From JADFRG01 sp964590515 (GTDB taxonomy: Bacteria > Chloroflexota > Anaerolineae > Anaerolineales > E44-bin32), in the NCBI GenBank assembly GCA_964590515.1, contig CAZPZD010000032.1, forward strand, positions 1 to 30,138: a stretch of DNA of 30,138 nucleotides, written 5' to 3'. The translations under genes were made by a program, and so were the position numbers. The notes under the pieces were generated by a model. That model did no database searches. It worked only from the letters and a program-made list of their open reading frames with translations, and was not told the DNA's origin. This document shows positions 22,779-30,138 of the stretch, in pieces. The number at the start of each line of letters is the position of its first letter. Within the stretch, counting starts at the first letter, position 1.

Positions 22779-25487
22779 TCAGCTGGCCTGAAGCATCTGC
22801 CGCAAGACCATGTGCAGGATTCCGCCGTTTCGGTAATAGTCGAGCTCGATCGGGGTGTCGATTCGCACTCGGGCCTGGAATTCGATCGCCGTACCGTCAG
22901 CTTTCTCGGCCTGCAGCTGCACGGTTCCACCAGGGGTCAGACTCTTTTCCAATCCCAAGACGTCGAACTGCTCCTCGCCGGTGAGACTCAGTGCCTCGGA
23001 CCCCTGACCGGGCAGGAACTCGAGCGGCAGCACTCCCATGCCGACCAGGTTGGAACGGTGGATCCGCTCGAATGATTCGGCCAGCACGGCCTTCACGCCC
23101 AAAAGCGCAGTGCCCTTGGCGGCCCAATCCCGCGAAGAGCCGGCCCCGTATTCTTTGCCGGCCAGCACGAGCAGCGGAACGCCTTCCTCACGGTAGCGCC
23201 GCGCAGCCTCGAAGATCGGCAGCCGGGCCCGGTCCGGGAAGTGCAGGGTCTCGCCGCCCTCCACCCCAGGCAGCAGCAGATTCTTGATCCGGATGTTGGC
23301 GAAAGTCCCCCGGGTCATCACTTGATCGTTGCCGCGCCGGGAGCCGAATGAATTGAACTCGCGCGGCTGCACACCGCGTTCGGTCAAGTACTGACCGGCA
23401 GGGCCGGAGGCCGGAATGGCTCCGGCCGGGGAGATGTGGTCGGTGGTAACGGAGTGGCCCAGCATGGCCAACACCCGCGCCCCGCGGATGTCGCGTGGGG
23501 TTGGCAGCTCCGGCGGCAGGTCGATGAAGAAGGGCGGCTCTTGAATGTAGGTCGAATCGGGCGACCATTCGTACAGCTCACCACCGCTGATGGGGATCTC
23601 GTTCCAGGTCGGGTTTCCACTGAACACATCCCCATAACGCCGGCGAAACATGTCGGCGGTCAGCGAACGCTCGATCACGCTTCGGATTTCGAACTGGGAG
23701 GGCCAAATCTCGCGCAGGAAGACCGGCGCACCGGAGGGGTCGGTCCCCAGCGGTTCATTCAGCATGTCGATATCGGCCCGGCCGGCCAGGGCAAAGGCCA
23801 CCACCAGCGGAGGGGAGGCCAGGTAACTGGCCCGGGTGTGGGGGTTGATCCGGCCTTCGAAGTTGCGGTTACCGGAGAGCACCGAGGCTGCGACGAGATT
23901 GGCCTCGCTGATGGCCTTCACCACTTCGGCCGGCAGCGGACCGCTGTTGCCGATGCAGGTGGTGCAGCCATAGCCCACGATGTTGAAGCCGAGCTCGGCC
24001 AGCGGCTCGAGCAGTCCGGCGGCTTGCAGGTATTCGGTAACCACCCGGGATCCGGGCGCCATGCTGGTCTTGACGTAGGGCTTCACCGCCAGTCCCCGTT
24101 CCAGGGCCTTCTTGGCCAGCAATCCGGCGCCGACCATCACCGAAGGATTCGAGGTGTTGGTACAGGAGGTAATCGCGGCAATGACTACCGACCCATGCCC
24201 GATTTCGGCCGAATGGCCATTGGACCGTATTGAGGCCGTGACCTCCACCGCCTCCGGAGCCAACCCGAAACCGCCCCGCCCGACATCGGTGGTCAGGATC
24301 TCCCGGAAGGATTGCTTCATGGCTGAGAGCGGGACCCGGTCTTGGGGCCGCTTCGGCCCGGCCAAGCTGGTCTCGACCGTCGCAAGATCGAGGGTCAGTA
24401 CCTCGCTGAATTCCGGATCCGGCGTCTCATCGGTGCGGAACAGGCCCTGGGTCTTGTAGTAGCGCTCGACGAGCTCGACCTGAGCCTCGTCGCGGGCCGT
24501 GATTCGCAAGTATCGCAGCGTTTCGTCATCGACCGGGAAATAGCCGACGGTGGCGCCGTATTCGGGAGACATGTTGCCGATGGTGGCCCGGTCCGGCAGC
24601 GACATGGTGGATAACCCGGGACCGAAGAACTCCACGAATTTGCCGACCACCCCGTGGCGGCGCAGCATCTGAGTCACCGTGAGCACCAGATCCGTAGCGG
24701 TGGTCCCTTCCGGGAGAGCGCCGGTCAGCCGGACTCCGACCACCTCCGGAGCAATCATCACCAGCGGCTGGCCCAGGATTGCGGCTTCGGCCTCGATGCC
24801 ACCCACCCCCCAGCCCAGCACTCCCAGCCCGTTGATCATCGTCGTGTGGGAGTCAGTGCCGACCAGCGTGTCCGGGAAGACCAGGGTTCCGAACCCGGTG
24901 TCCTGGGTGGCGACCACGGTCGCCAGGTACTCCAGGTTGACCTGGTGGACGATACCGGTGGCCGGGGGCACGACCCGGAAGTTGGCGAAGGCCTCCGCGC
25001 CCCAGCGAAGAAATTCATAGCGTTCCCGATTGCGCTGAAATTCGATCTCGGCGTTGCGCTCCAGCGCCTCGGGAGAGGCAAAGAAATCGACCTGCACCGA
25101 GTGATCGATCACCAAATCGACCGGGACCCGCGGGCTGATCTTGGCAGGGTCGCCGCCCAGCCGCTGCAAGGCGGAGCGCATGGCCGCCAGATCGACCAAG
25201 GCCGGAACTCCGGTGAAGTCCTGCATGATCACCCGGGCCGGCAGGAAGGGCACCTCCGGCGGGTTTGGATTCTTGGGTCGCCAGCGGGCCAGCCCCCGCA
25301 CATGCTCTTCGGTGATCTCGCGGCCATTGACCTGCCGGAGCACCGCCTCAAGCAGGATCCGCAGCGAGAAGGGCAGGTGGGCCACGCTCGGCAGCCCCTG
25401 CTGGGCAAGCGCTTCCAACCGGTGGTATTTGAAGCTGCCGTGGGAGGTGCGGAACTCGGAGAGCGTGCCGAACGGATCGCTATTCAT
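22779..25487 (-). CDS. acnA: Aconitate hydratase (AcnA type)
   Basis: A 902-residue cytoplasmic [4Fe-4S] enzyme that interconverts citrate and isocitrate. The length and domain order match AcnA/IRP1-type aconitases: three catalytic domains, a linker, and the swivelling fourth domain near the C-terminus (about 690-830). The cluster cysteines are Cys442 (in ITSCTNTSNPS), Cys508 and Cys511 (in GCTTCIGNSGP). VDSHTTMINGLGVLGWGVGG-type residues form the substrate loop (GTDSHTTMINGLG is visible), and the domain-4 motif YGAGSSRDWAAKG is intact. ATG 25487 has only a weak ribosome-binding site. It is probably a single-gene transcript ending at the terminator at 22707-22739. Methylcitrate or homoaconitate activity is possible for the family but not indicated. 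Confidence 0.95.
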   Translation of the reverse strand: MNSDPFGTLSEFRTSHGSFKYHRLEALAQQGLPSVAHLPFSLRILLEAVLRQVNGREITEEHVRGLARWRPKNPNPPEVPFLPARVIMQDFTGVPALVDLAAMRSALQRLGGDPAKISPRVPVDLVIDHSVQVDFFASPEALERNAEIEFQRNRERYEFLRWGAEAFANFRVVPPATGIVHQVNLEYLATVVATQDTGFGTLVFPDTLVGTDSHTTMINGLGVLGWGVGGIEAEAAILGQPLVMIAPEVVGVRLTGALPEGTTATDLVLTVTQMLRRHGVVGKFVEFFGPGLSTMSLPDRATIGNMSPEYGATVGYFPVDDETLRYLRITARDEAQVELVERYYKTQGLFRTDETPDPEFSEVLTLDLATVETSLAGPKRPQDRVPLSAMKQSFREILTTDVGRGGFGLAPEAVEVTASIRSNGHSAEIGHGSVVIAAITSCTNTSNPSVMVGAGLLAKKALERGLAVKPYVKTSMAPGSRVVTEYLQAAGLLEPLAELGFNIVGYGCTTCIGNSGPLPAEVVKAISEANLVAASVLSGNRNFEGRINPHTRASYLASPPLVVAFALAGRADIDMLNEPLGTDPSGAPVFLREIWPSQFEIRSVIERSLTADMFRRRYGDVFSGNPTWNEIPISGGELYEWSPDSTYIQEPPFFIDLPPELPTPRDIRGARVLAMLGHSVTTDHISPAGAIPASGPAGQYLTERGVQPREFNSFGSRRGNDQVMTRGTFANIRIKNLLLPGVEGGETLHFPDRARLPIFEAARRYREEGVPLLVLAGKEYGAGSSRDWAAKGTALLGVKAVLAESFERIHRSNLVGMGVLPLEFLPGQGSEALSLTGEEQFDVLGLEKSLTPGGTVQLQAEKADGTAIEFQARVRIDTPIELDYYRNGGILHMVLRQMLQAS

Positions 25488-25527
25488 CTAGGGCTTCAAG
25501 ATCAGCGAGAAGACCGGACGGAGAGGC

Positions 25528-25533
25528 AGTATA
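25528..25533 (-). promoter_or_regulatory. Candidate -10 box of acnA
   Basis: TATACT on the minus strand lies 40 nt before the acnA ATG in a 139-nt intergenic region, giving a leader of about 34 nt. The -35 position (CGCAGC) is not consensus. Nothing else recognisable is seen in this spacer, including no hairpin with a U tract for the upstream gene. Confidence 0.4.
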
Positions 25534-25626
25534 CCCGACGGGGTCCGACGGCTGCGCCAGGTGCCGAGCAGCCAGCGTGGGCAAGGGGAGGGCAACCAAA
25601 CGGGCTGGCGGCTCCGGGGAGCGGCC

Positions 25627-26700
25627 TTAAGTCAGCCCGAGCGCGGCGAACAATCGCTCACTGTCCACATGCTCGCGCATGAGGGTCATGAAGGCCTCCA
25701 GCTTCTCCGGTTGCCCAAGCCGGGTGCGGCTGTAGGCCTGCTCGATCCGGTCGACCGACTCCATCGTATTCGACGGAACCAGCAGAATCGGAATCTCAAG
25801 CGATTCGGCCTGCTGCACAACCATCGGGCTCGGCTGCAGGTTGCCGGTGAGGATCAGAGCCACGGTGGAGGTCTCCAGGGCCGCCAGCTGGATGTCGACT
25901 CGATCGCCGCCGGTGATGACCGCCTTGTTTTGCTGGCGGCGAAATCGGGACAGAGCGGCCTCGGCAGTCATCGCACCGACGGTGAAGGTCTCGACCAGGG
26001 CGTCCGGATCGAAACCCTTGGAAATCACTTCTGCACCCAGCAGCTCCCGCAGCTCGCCGAGACTTAGCGCGGAAAGCCGCGGCCGCCGGGGCAGTGAGCC
26101 GAGGACCCGGATGCCGCGGGCCTCGAGCGAAGGGCGGACGACTTCATTCAGAAACTCTAGCATCTCTTCGGGCACATGATTGAACACCACCCCGAGCAGT
26201 TGATTGCCAAGCCGGTGCTTGACGGCCAACGCATCATCCACAACCTGCATCTCCCGATGGCAGCGCACCAGCACCAACGCCGGCGCATCCAGGCTTTGTG
26301 CCAACCGGATATTCGAGAGCCCCATTGCATATCCTTCGCGCAGCGAGCCGCCTCCCTCCAGCAGCAAAAGATCTACCTGCTGCCGAACCGATGTGGCGGC
26401 TTGCTCCACCTGGTCGGCCAGATCGACCTGCTCCCCCGAACTGAGCCGCTGGCGCAATGAAGCGGCGGTCACGATGACCGGGGATTCGGGAACCAGCTCT
26501 GCCCCGAGACCCAACGTGCGCCGAACAAAATCGGTATCTTCGTCCGCCAGCTGGCCATCGGCCCGCCGCCATGGCTGGGTACTGAGCGGCTTCAAATACC
26601 CGATCCGCTTGCCCTTTGCCTGCAGCAGCTTGGCCAGGCCGAGGGCGATCGCAGTCTTGCCCGAATACGGTTCTACGGAGGTTACATATAAGGCAGCCAT
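25627..26700 (-). CDS. BioD-like P-loop / DRTGG-domain protein (PTA N-terminal type)
   Basis: A 357-residue protein resembling the N-terminal regulatory half of long phosphotransacetylases. A BioD/CobB-like P-loop NTPase domain has VEPYSGKT at about residues 9-16, LLLLEGGG near 133-140 and a VFNHVP segment near 191. A DRTGG-type domain follows (about 215-330, with TGGDRVDIQLAAL). The catalytic phosphotransacetylase C-terminal domain is missing, so it should not make acetyl phosphate itself. The gene starts 2 nt after the acetyl-CoA synthetase stop with AAGGAG well placed, indicating a two-gene unit. A regulatory or accessory role for the neighbouring ADP-forming synthetase is likely from this linkage, but unproven. 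Confidence 0.8.
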   Translation of the reverse strand: MAALYVTSVEPYSGKTAIALGLAKLLQAKGKRIGYLKPLSTQPWRRADGQLADEDTDFVRRTLGLGAELVPESPVIVTAASLRQRLSSGEQVDLADQVEQAATSVRQQVDLLLLEGGGSLREGYAMGLSNIRLAQSLDAPALVLVRCHREMQVVDDALAVKHRLGNQLLGVVFNHVPEEMLEFLNEVVRPSLEARGIRVLGSLPRRPRLSALSLGELRELLGAEVISKGFDPDALVETFTVGAMTAEAALSRFRRQQNKAVITGGDRVDIQLAALETSTVALILTGNLQPSPMVVQQAESLEIPILLVPSNTMESVDRIEQAYSRTRLGQPEKLEAFMTLMREHVDSERLFAALGLT

Positions 26701-26702
26701 GA

Positions 26703-28826
26703 CTATCTCCTTGGCTCCAGCTGCGAGGACAGGATTAGCCGCATGTCCAGGGCAACCCCGCCTTGCCCCGCTTCGAATACCACAAAGGGGTTGATGTCGA
26801 GCTCTTCGATCTCAGGGAAGTCCACAACCAGTTGACCTACCCGCAGCAAGGCCTCCACCAACGCTTCCCGATCGACGGGCGGTCGCCCGCGCACTCCGGA
26901 GAACAGGGCCGCGGCCCGCAGCTCGGTCAACATCGCCTCGGCCTCCCGACGCGAAAACGGCGCCAAACGGAATACCGCATCCTGCAGGATCTCGACGAAT
27001 ACCCCTCCCAGCGCGCAGGTGACCAACGGCCCGAATTGGGGATCCCGGTTCATCCCGACCAGCATCTCGAGGCCGGGCGAAACCATTTTCTGGACCGTGC
27101 AGCCCCACAGCCGGGCCTCCGGTAGGAAGCGCTGCGCTCGATAGGTGATGAGATCGAAGGCGTCCCGAACCTCGGATGGGCCTGCCAGCCCCACCCGCAC
27201 CCCTCCAATGTCGGTCTTGTGCAGGATTTCCGGGGAGGCGACCTTCAGCACCACCGGGTAACCCAGTCGATCGGCGAACTCTACCGCCTGTTCGGCGGAG
27301 GCCGCCAGTTCAGTGGCGGGAGCTTTGAACCCATAGGCGAGTAGGATCTCTCGGGCTTCGAAGTCGCCAATGCTGACCCTGCCGGCTGCCCGCACGGCAC
27401 CGATCGCGCGGCTCGCCCGCTCCCGATCGACCTCCAGCGCAGCGAATTGAGGGATCGGCTCCATCCGGAGCAGCCGATACTGGTTCATCGCGTAGAGGGC
27501 ACGGGCTGCCCGCTCGGGAAACGGGAATCGGGGCACGTTGTGTTGCTGGAGGATGTCCGGGCCGCGACCTAGGCTCGCCTGCCCCATCAGGCAAGCCAGC
27601 ACTGGAATCGAGGCCCGCGCTGAGGCCCGCACGATCACCTCCGCAGTCTGCTCCATATCGGTCATCGCCTGAGGAGTGACCAGTACCAGAATCGCGTCGA
27701 CCTGCGGGTCATCGAGAATCTGCCGCAGGGCGAAATCGAATCGGTCGGCGCGGGCATCGCCAAGCAGGTCCACCGGATTGGCGGCACTGGCGGCGCCGGG
27801 GAGGAACTGCTCGAGCTTGGCCTGGCGTTCGGGTTCGAAGCGGGCCAGCTGCAAGCCGTATCGCTCCACCGCGTCGGTCGCCAGGATCCCGGGCCCCCCG
27901 GCGTTGGTGATGATCGCCACTCGGTCCCCCCGCAGCGGCGTCAGGTACCCGAACGCCAAGGCGAAGTCCAGCAATTCTTCCAGGGTGTCCGCTCGGATCA
28001 CTCCGGCCTGTCGGAAGGCGGCCTGATAGGCCTGTTCCGAACCAGCCAACGAGCCCGTGTGGGAGGCCACCGCCCGGGCTCCGGATTGAGTGATGCCGGA
28101 TTTGATCGCCACCACCGGCTTCTGCCTGCTCACCTCTCGAGCGACTCGAATGAACTGCTGGCCGTCCGGCAATCCCTCGATATAAGCCAGGATCACCCGC
28201 GAAGTGGGATCCGCTCCCCATTCCTTCAACAGGTCGGTCTCACTCACGTCGGCCTTGTTTCCCAGTGAGACAAACTTGCTCAGACCCAGCCGCCCGGCCA
28301 TCGCCCAGTCCAGGATGGCGGCGCCCAGCGCACCGGACTGCGACATGAAGGCCATTGGCCCAGAGGGAGGCATCCCGGCCGAGAAAGTCGCGTTGAGCGG
28401 GGTAATCGTGTCGATGACTCCGAAGCAGTTCGGGCCGATCAATCGAATCGAGAACTGGCGGGCCACCTCGAGCAGCTCCCGCTCGCGTTCAGCGCCTTCC
28501 CAACCGGCCTCCCGAAATCCGGCGCTGATGACGATGGCGGCCGGAATGGCCTTCTCCCCACACTCGCGCACCGCGTCCGGAACGGCGGGATATGGGATGA
28601 CGATCACAGCCAGGTCGATCGGACCGGGCACCGCGAGTACCGACTTGAAGCACGGCTGGCCGAGGATCGATTCGGCAGTCGGATTGATCGGATATACCCG
28701 GCGGTCTTCCTTTAAGAACCCGCCTCGGAGCAGGTTGTTTAGGACTGCGTAGCCGAGCTTGGTAGGGTCGGTCGAGGCGCCGATGACGGCAACGGTTCGA
28801 GGGGCGAAGAACTGCGAGAGCGACAA
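26703..28826 (-). CDS. Acetate-CoA ligase (ADP-forming), fused alpha/beta
   Basis: A 707-residue enzyme that converts acetyl-CoA, ADP and phosphate to acetate, CoA and ATP, or the reverse, with possible activity on other acyl-CoAs. It contains a CoA-binding Rossmann domain (TVAVIGAST at 11-19), a succinyl-CoA-ligase-like middle (GPNCFGVID at 131-139) with phosphohistidine candidate His256 in SHTGSLAG, and a C-terminal ATP-grasp domain (about 480-700). The start is TTG at 28826. The same frame has a stop at 28860-28862, only 33 nt upstream, with no ATG or GTG between, and the CoA-binding core begins at residue 11. The gene therefore overlaps the end of rnhB by 88 nt. No clear ribosome-binding site is seen, so coupling to rnhB translation is likely. 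Confidence 0.92.
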   Translation of the reverse strand: MSLSQFFAPRTVAVIGASTDPTKLGYAVLNNLLRGGFLKEDRRVYPINPTAESILGQPCFKSVLAVPGPIDLAVIVIPYPAVPDAVRECGEKAIPAAIVISAGFREAGWEGAERERELLEVARQFSIRLIGPNCFGVIDTITPLNATFSAGMPPSGPMAFMSQSGALGAAILDWAMAGRLGLSKFVSLGNKADVSETDLLKEWGADPTSRVILAYIEGLPDGQQFIRVAREVSRQKPVVAIKSGITQSGARAVASHTGSLAGSEQAYQAAFRQAGVIRADTLEELLDFALAFGYLTPLRGDRVAIITNAGGPGILATDAVERYGLQLARFEPERQAKLEQFLPGAASAANPVDLLGDARADRFDFALRQILDDPQVDAILVLVTPQAMTDMEQTAEVIVRASARASIPVLACLMGQASLGRGPDILQQHNVPRFPFPERAARALYAMNQYRLLRMEPIPQFAALEVDRERASRAIGAVRAAGRVSIGDFEAREILLAYGFKAPATELAASAEQAVEFADRLGYPVVLKVASPEILHKTDIGGVRVGLAGPSEVRDAFDLITYRAQRFLPEARLWGCTVQKMVSPGLEMLVGMNRDPQFGPLVTCALGGVFVEILQDAVFRLAPFSRREAEAMLTELRAAALFSGVRGRPPVDREALVEALLRVGQLVVDFPEIEELDINPFVVFEAGQGGVALDMRLILSSQLEPRR

Positions 28827-29482
28827 GTCAGGATCTGTGGTTGTCGGCGTGAACGAATCTTAGCACTGGGCGGCCCTCCCAACGCGAGCTTAACCGGGGC
28901 AAATGACCGGCGGTGCTCGCGGCAAGCCCCAACCCGATCTAACGCCGCCCGGTGGTGGGCCGTGCCATAGCCTTTGTGCCGGTCGAAGCCGTAGGCCGGA
29001 AAGCGGGCGCCGAGTTTCTCCATCAGGCGGTCCCGGGCTACCTTGGCGACGACCGAGGCAGCCGCGATCGACAGCACCGACTGGTCCCCCCGGGTGATGG
29101 CATACTGAGGGAGGGCCAGATCGACGAGGCGCAGATGGTCGATCAGCAGGAAGCTCGGTTCCCAGCTCAATTCAGCCAGGGCCCGGCCCATCGCCAGGCG
29201 AGTTGCCGAGAGCACTCCAACCCGATCGAGCTCCCGGGCGGAACTCTGGCCAATCCCGACCGAAAGGGCAATCCGCTGGATCTCGGCAGCCCAGCGCTGG
29301 CGGGCGAGAGGAGAGAGCTGCTTCGAGTCACGCACACCCTCCAAGGCCGCCGCCAGGTCGAACCGATCAAGGGGCAGGATCACAGCAGCCGCCACGACCG
29401 GCCCGGCCAGGGCTCCCCGTCCGACCTCATCGAGGCCCGCGACCAGAGTATGGCCGAGCCGGCGCAGCTCGAGTTCGACCAC
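28739..29482 (-). CDS. rnhB: Ribonuclease HII with overlapping C-terminal extension
   Basis: A 247-residue endonuclease that cuts RNA in RNA-DNA hybrids and removes misincorporated ribonucleotides. The acidic active-site residues are seen at Asp18 and Glu19 (AGLDEVGRG), Asp115 (LLIDHLRL) and near Asp151 (AKVARDRLM). The RNase HII core ends around residue 196 (EHRRSFAPV), as in ordinary family members of about 200 residues. The remaining 50 residues are Ser/Pro/Arg-rich, low in complexity and encoded mostly within the next gene in another frame, so they probably have no conserved role. GTG 29482 is the first usable start after the upstream gene's stop in the same frame. Its context is weak, and an N-terminus beginning slightly upstream at a non-standard codon would fit the family better. 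Confidence 0.9.
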   Translation of the reverse strand: MVELELRRLGHTLVAGLDEVGRGALAGPVVAAAVILPLDRFDLAAALEGVRDSKQLSPLARQRWAAEIQRIALSVGIGQSSARELDRVGVLSATRLAMGRALAELSWEPSFLLIDHLRLVDLALPQYAITRGDQSVLSIAAASVVAKVARDRLMEKLGARFPAYGFDRHKGYGTAHHRAALDRVGACREHRRSFAPVKLALGGPPSAKIRSRRQPQILTCRSRSSSPLEPLPSSAPRPTLPSSATQS

Positions 29483-29521
29483 CAGATCCGGCCGATGGGT
29501 TAGAGCTTGGATGGATCGCCC

Positions 29522-30138
29522 CTATTCCTCGCGGATGGGCATGGAAGGCCTTGACCCGGCGGGCGATGAATAGACCCCGCGCCGCCAGTTGCTGCGAATT
29601 CGGAACAGATCGACGAACATCTGCCAAGAATCGCGCAACAGCCGAACCTGGCTGCCGGGGATGTGATACCAGGGGATCGGAACTTCGATTACTCGATAGC
29701 CATGCTTCATGGCCAAGAAGAGCACCTCCACGTCGAAGGTCCATCCATCGAGCCGCTGGATCGGGAAGAGGGCCTGTGCAGCCTCAGCGCGAAAGCACTT
29801 GAATCCGCACTGAGTGTCTTGAAAGCCGGGCACGGCCAGCAGCCGCACTAGGGTATTGAAGCCGCGACCGATCCAGTGCCGATAGCGGGGTTCACCGAAA
29901 CGGACCGCCCCGGGAGTTTCCCGGGAGGCGATCGCGATATCAAAGTCGGTGAGCGTCGGAGGCAGGAACCGAACGACTTCCTCGATCGGCATCGAGAGAT
30001 CGGCGTCGCAAATAAAGCAATAGTCGCCGCGAGCCGCCAGCATCCCGCTGCGGACGGCCAGCCCCTTACCAGCCCGCGGCTCGCTCAGGACTCGAGTCGC
30101 GGGATGGCTGCGGGCAAAGCGATCAGCCGCCTCGGCCG
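29522..30138 (-). CDS. Family 2 glycosyltransferase, 5' end beyond the window
   Basis: The C-terminal 204 residues of a dolichyl-phosphate-glucose/mannose synthase-like GT2 enzyme, which uses a nucleotide sugar to charge a polyprenyl phosphate or to build surface glycans. The visible segments are GKGLAVRSGM, then the metal-binding DADLSMP, then DTQCGFKCF and GWTFDVEVL (the acceptor and base region) and EVPIPWYH. The frame is open to base 30138, so the start lies outside; an internal ATG at 30043 is not the start because it would cut the fold before DADLS. It ends with MPIREE, 39 nt before rnhB on the same strand. No membrane helices are present in this part. Confidence 0.85.
   Translation of the reverse strand, partial: AEAADRFARSHPATRVLSEPRAGKGLAVRSGMLAARGDYCFICDADLSMPIEEVVRFLPPTLTDFDIAIASRETPGAVRFGEPRYRHWIGRGFNTLVRLLAVPGFQDTQCGFKCFRAEAAQALFPIQRLDGWTFDVEVLFLAMKHGYRVIEVPIPWYHIPGSQVRLLRDSWQMFVDLFRIRSNWRRGVYSSPAGSRPSMPIREE

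Overview
The window looks like a contig from a high-GC bacterium, most likely a member of the Chloroflexota recovered as a metagenome assembly. There is no rRNA or other marker to prove this. The inference rests on Thr-Pro-rich linkers after lipoprotein and membrane-anchor signals, a LysM surface protein with a (T/P)n linker, a fused ADP-forming acetyl-CoA synthetase next to a DRTGG protein, and frequent GTG/TTG starts. A run of exactly 100 N (3159-3258) is a scaffold gap of unknown true size. I see no tRNA, rRNA, CRISPR array, transposase or integrase.

Layout. 37-2301 (+) is an FtsK/SpoIIIE DNA translocase. 2362-8529 (+) is a nucleoside-type (BMP/PnrA) ABC uptake locus: a gap-truncated BMP-like lipoprotein, an intact BMP lipoprotein, an intrinsic-terminator hairpin, one double ABC ATPase and two permeases coupled by ATGA overlaps. 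8545-10107 (-) is the lipid II flippase MurJ. 10212-21537 (-) is a tightly packed run of nine genes read from 21537 downwards: a Tat-exported molybdenum oxidoreductase alpha subunit of the NarG/NxrA family, a 91-residue uncharacterised protein, an NxrB-like four-cluster Fe-S beta subunit, a TorD-family chaperone, an EB_dh-type heme b gamma subunit, a multi-pass membrane protein of unknown function, an AniA-type copper nitrite reductase (NirK), heme A synthase (CtaA) and a membrane-anchored C39-like/TPR protein. 21793-22569 (+) is a LysM protein with an anchored C-terminus. 22779-25487 (-) is aconitase. 25627-28826 (-) is a DRTGG/P-loop protein with ADP-forming acetyl-CoA synthetase, preceded by RNase HII (rnhB) and the end of a family 2 glycosyltransferase that runs off the right edge.

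How it fits together. The centre of interest is the nitrite module. The beta subunit resembles the periplasmic-type NxrB of Nitrospira and anammox bacteria far more than classical NarH, and the alpha subunit carries a twin-arginine signal. The complex should therefore lie outside the cytoplasmic membrane and interconvert nitrite and nitrate. It is apparently co-transcribed with an enzyme that reduces nitrite to NO (NirK) and with heme A biosynthesis, which implies an aa3/ba3-type terminal oxidase elsewhere in the genome. No NarI-type cytochrome b is present; instead there is a heme b gamma subunit with a C-terminal membrane anchor and an unassigned multi-pass protein. The sequence cannot say whether the enzyme works as a nitrite oxidase or a nitrate reductase. 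Aconitase and the acetate/acetyl-CoA enzyme indicate ordinary central carbon metabolism, with substrate-level ATP formation from acetyl-CoA.

Non-coding signals worth noting are a candidate small RNA or stacked terminator region at 22614-22739, a strong hairpin enclosing the ctaA start codon, and perfect or near-perfect -10 boxes just upstream of several starts.
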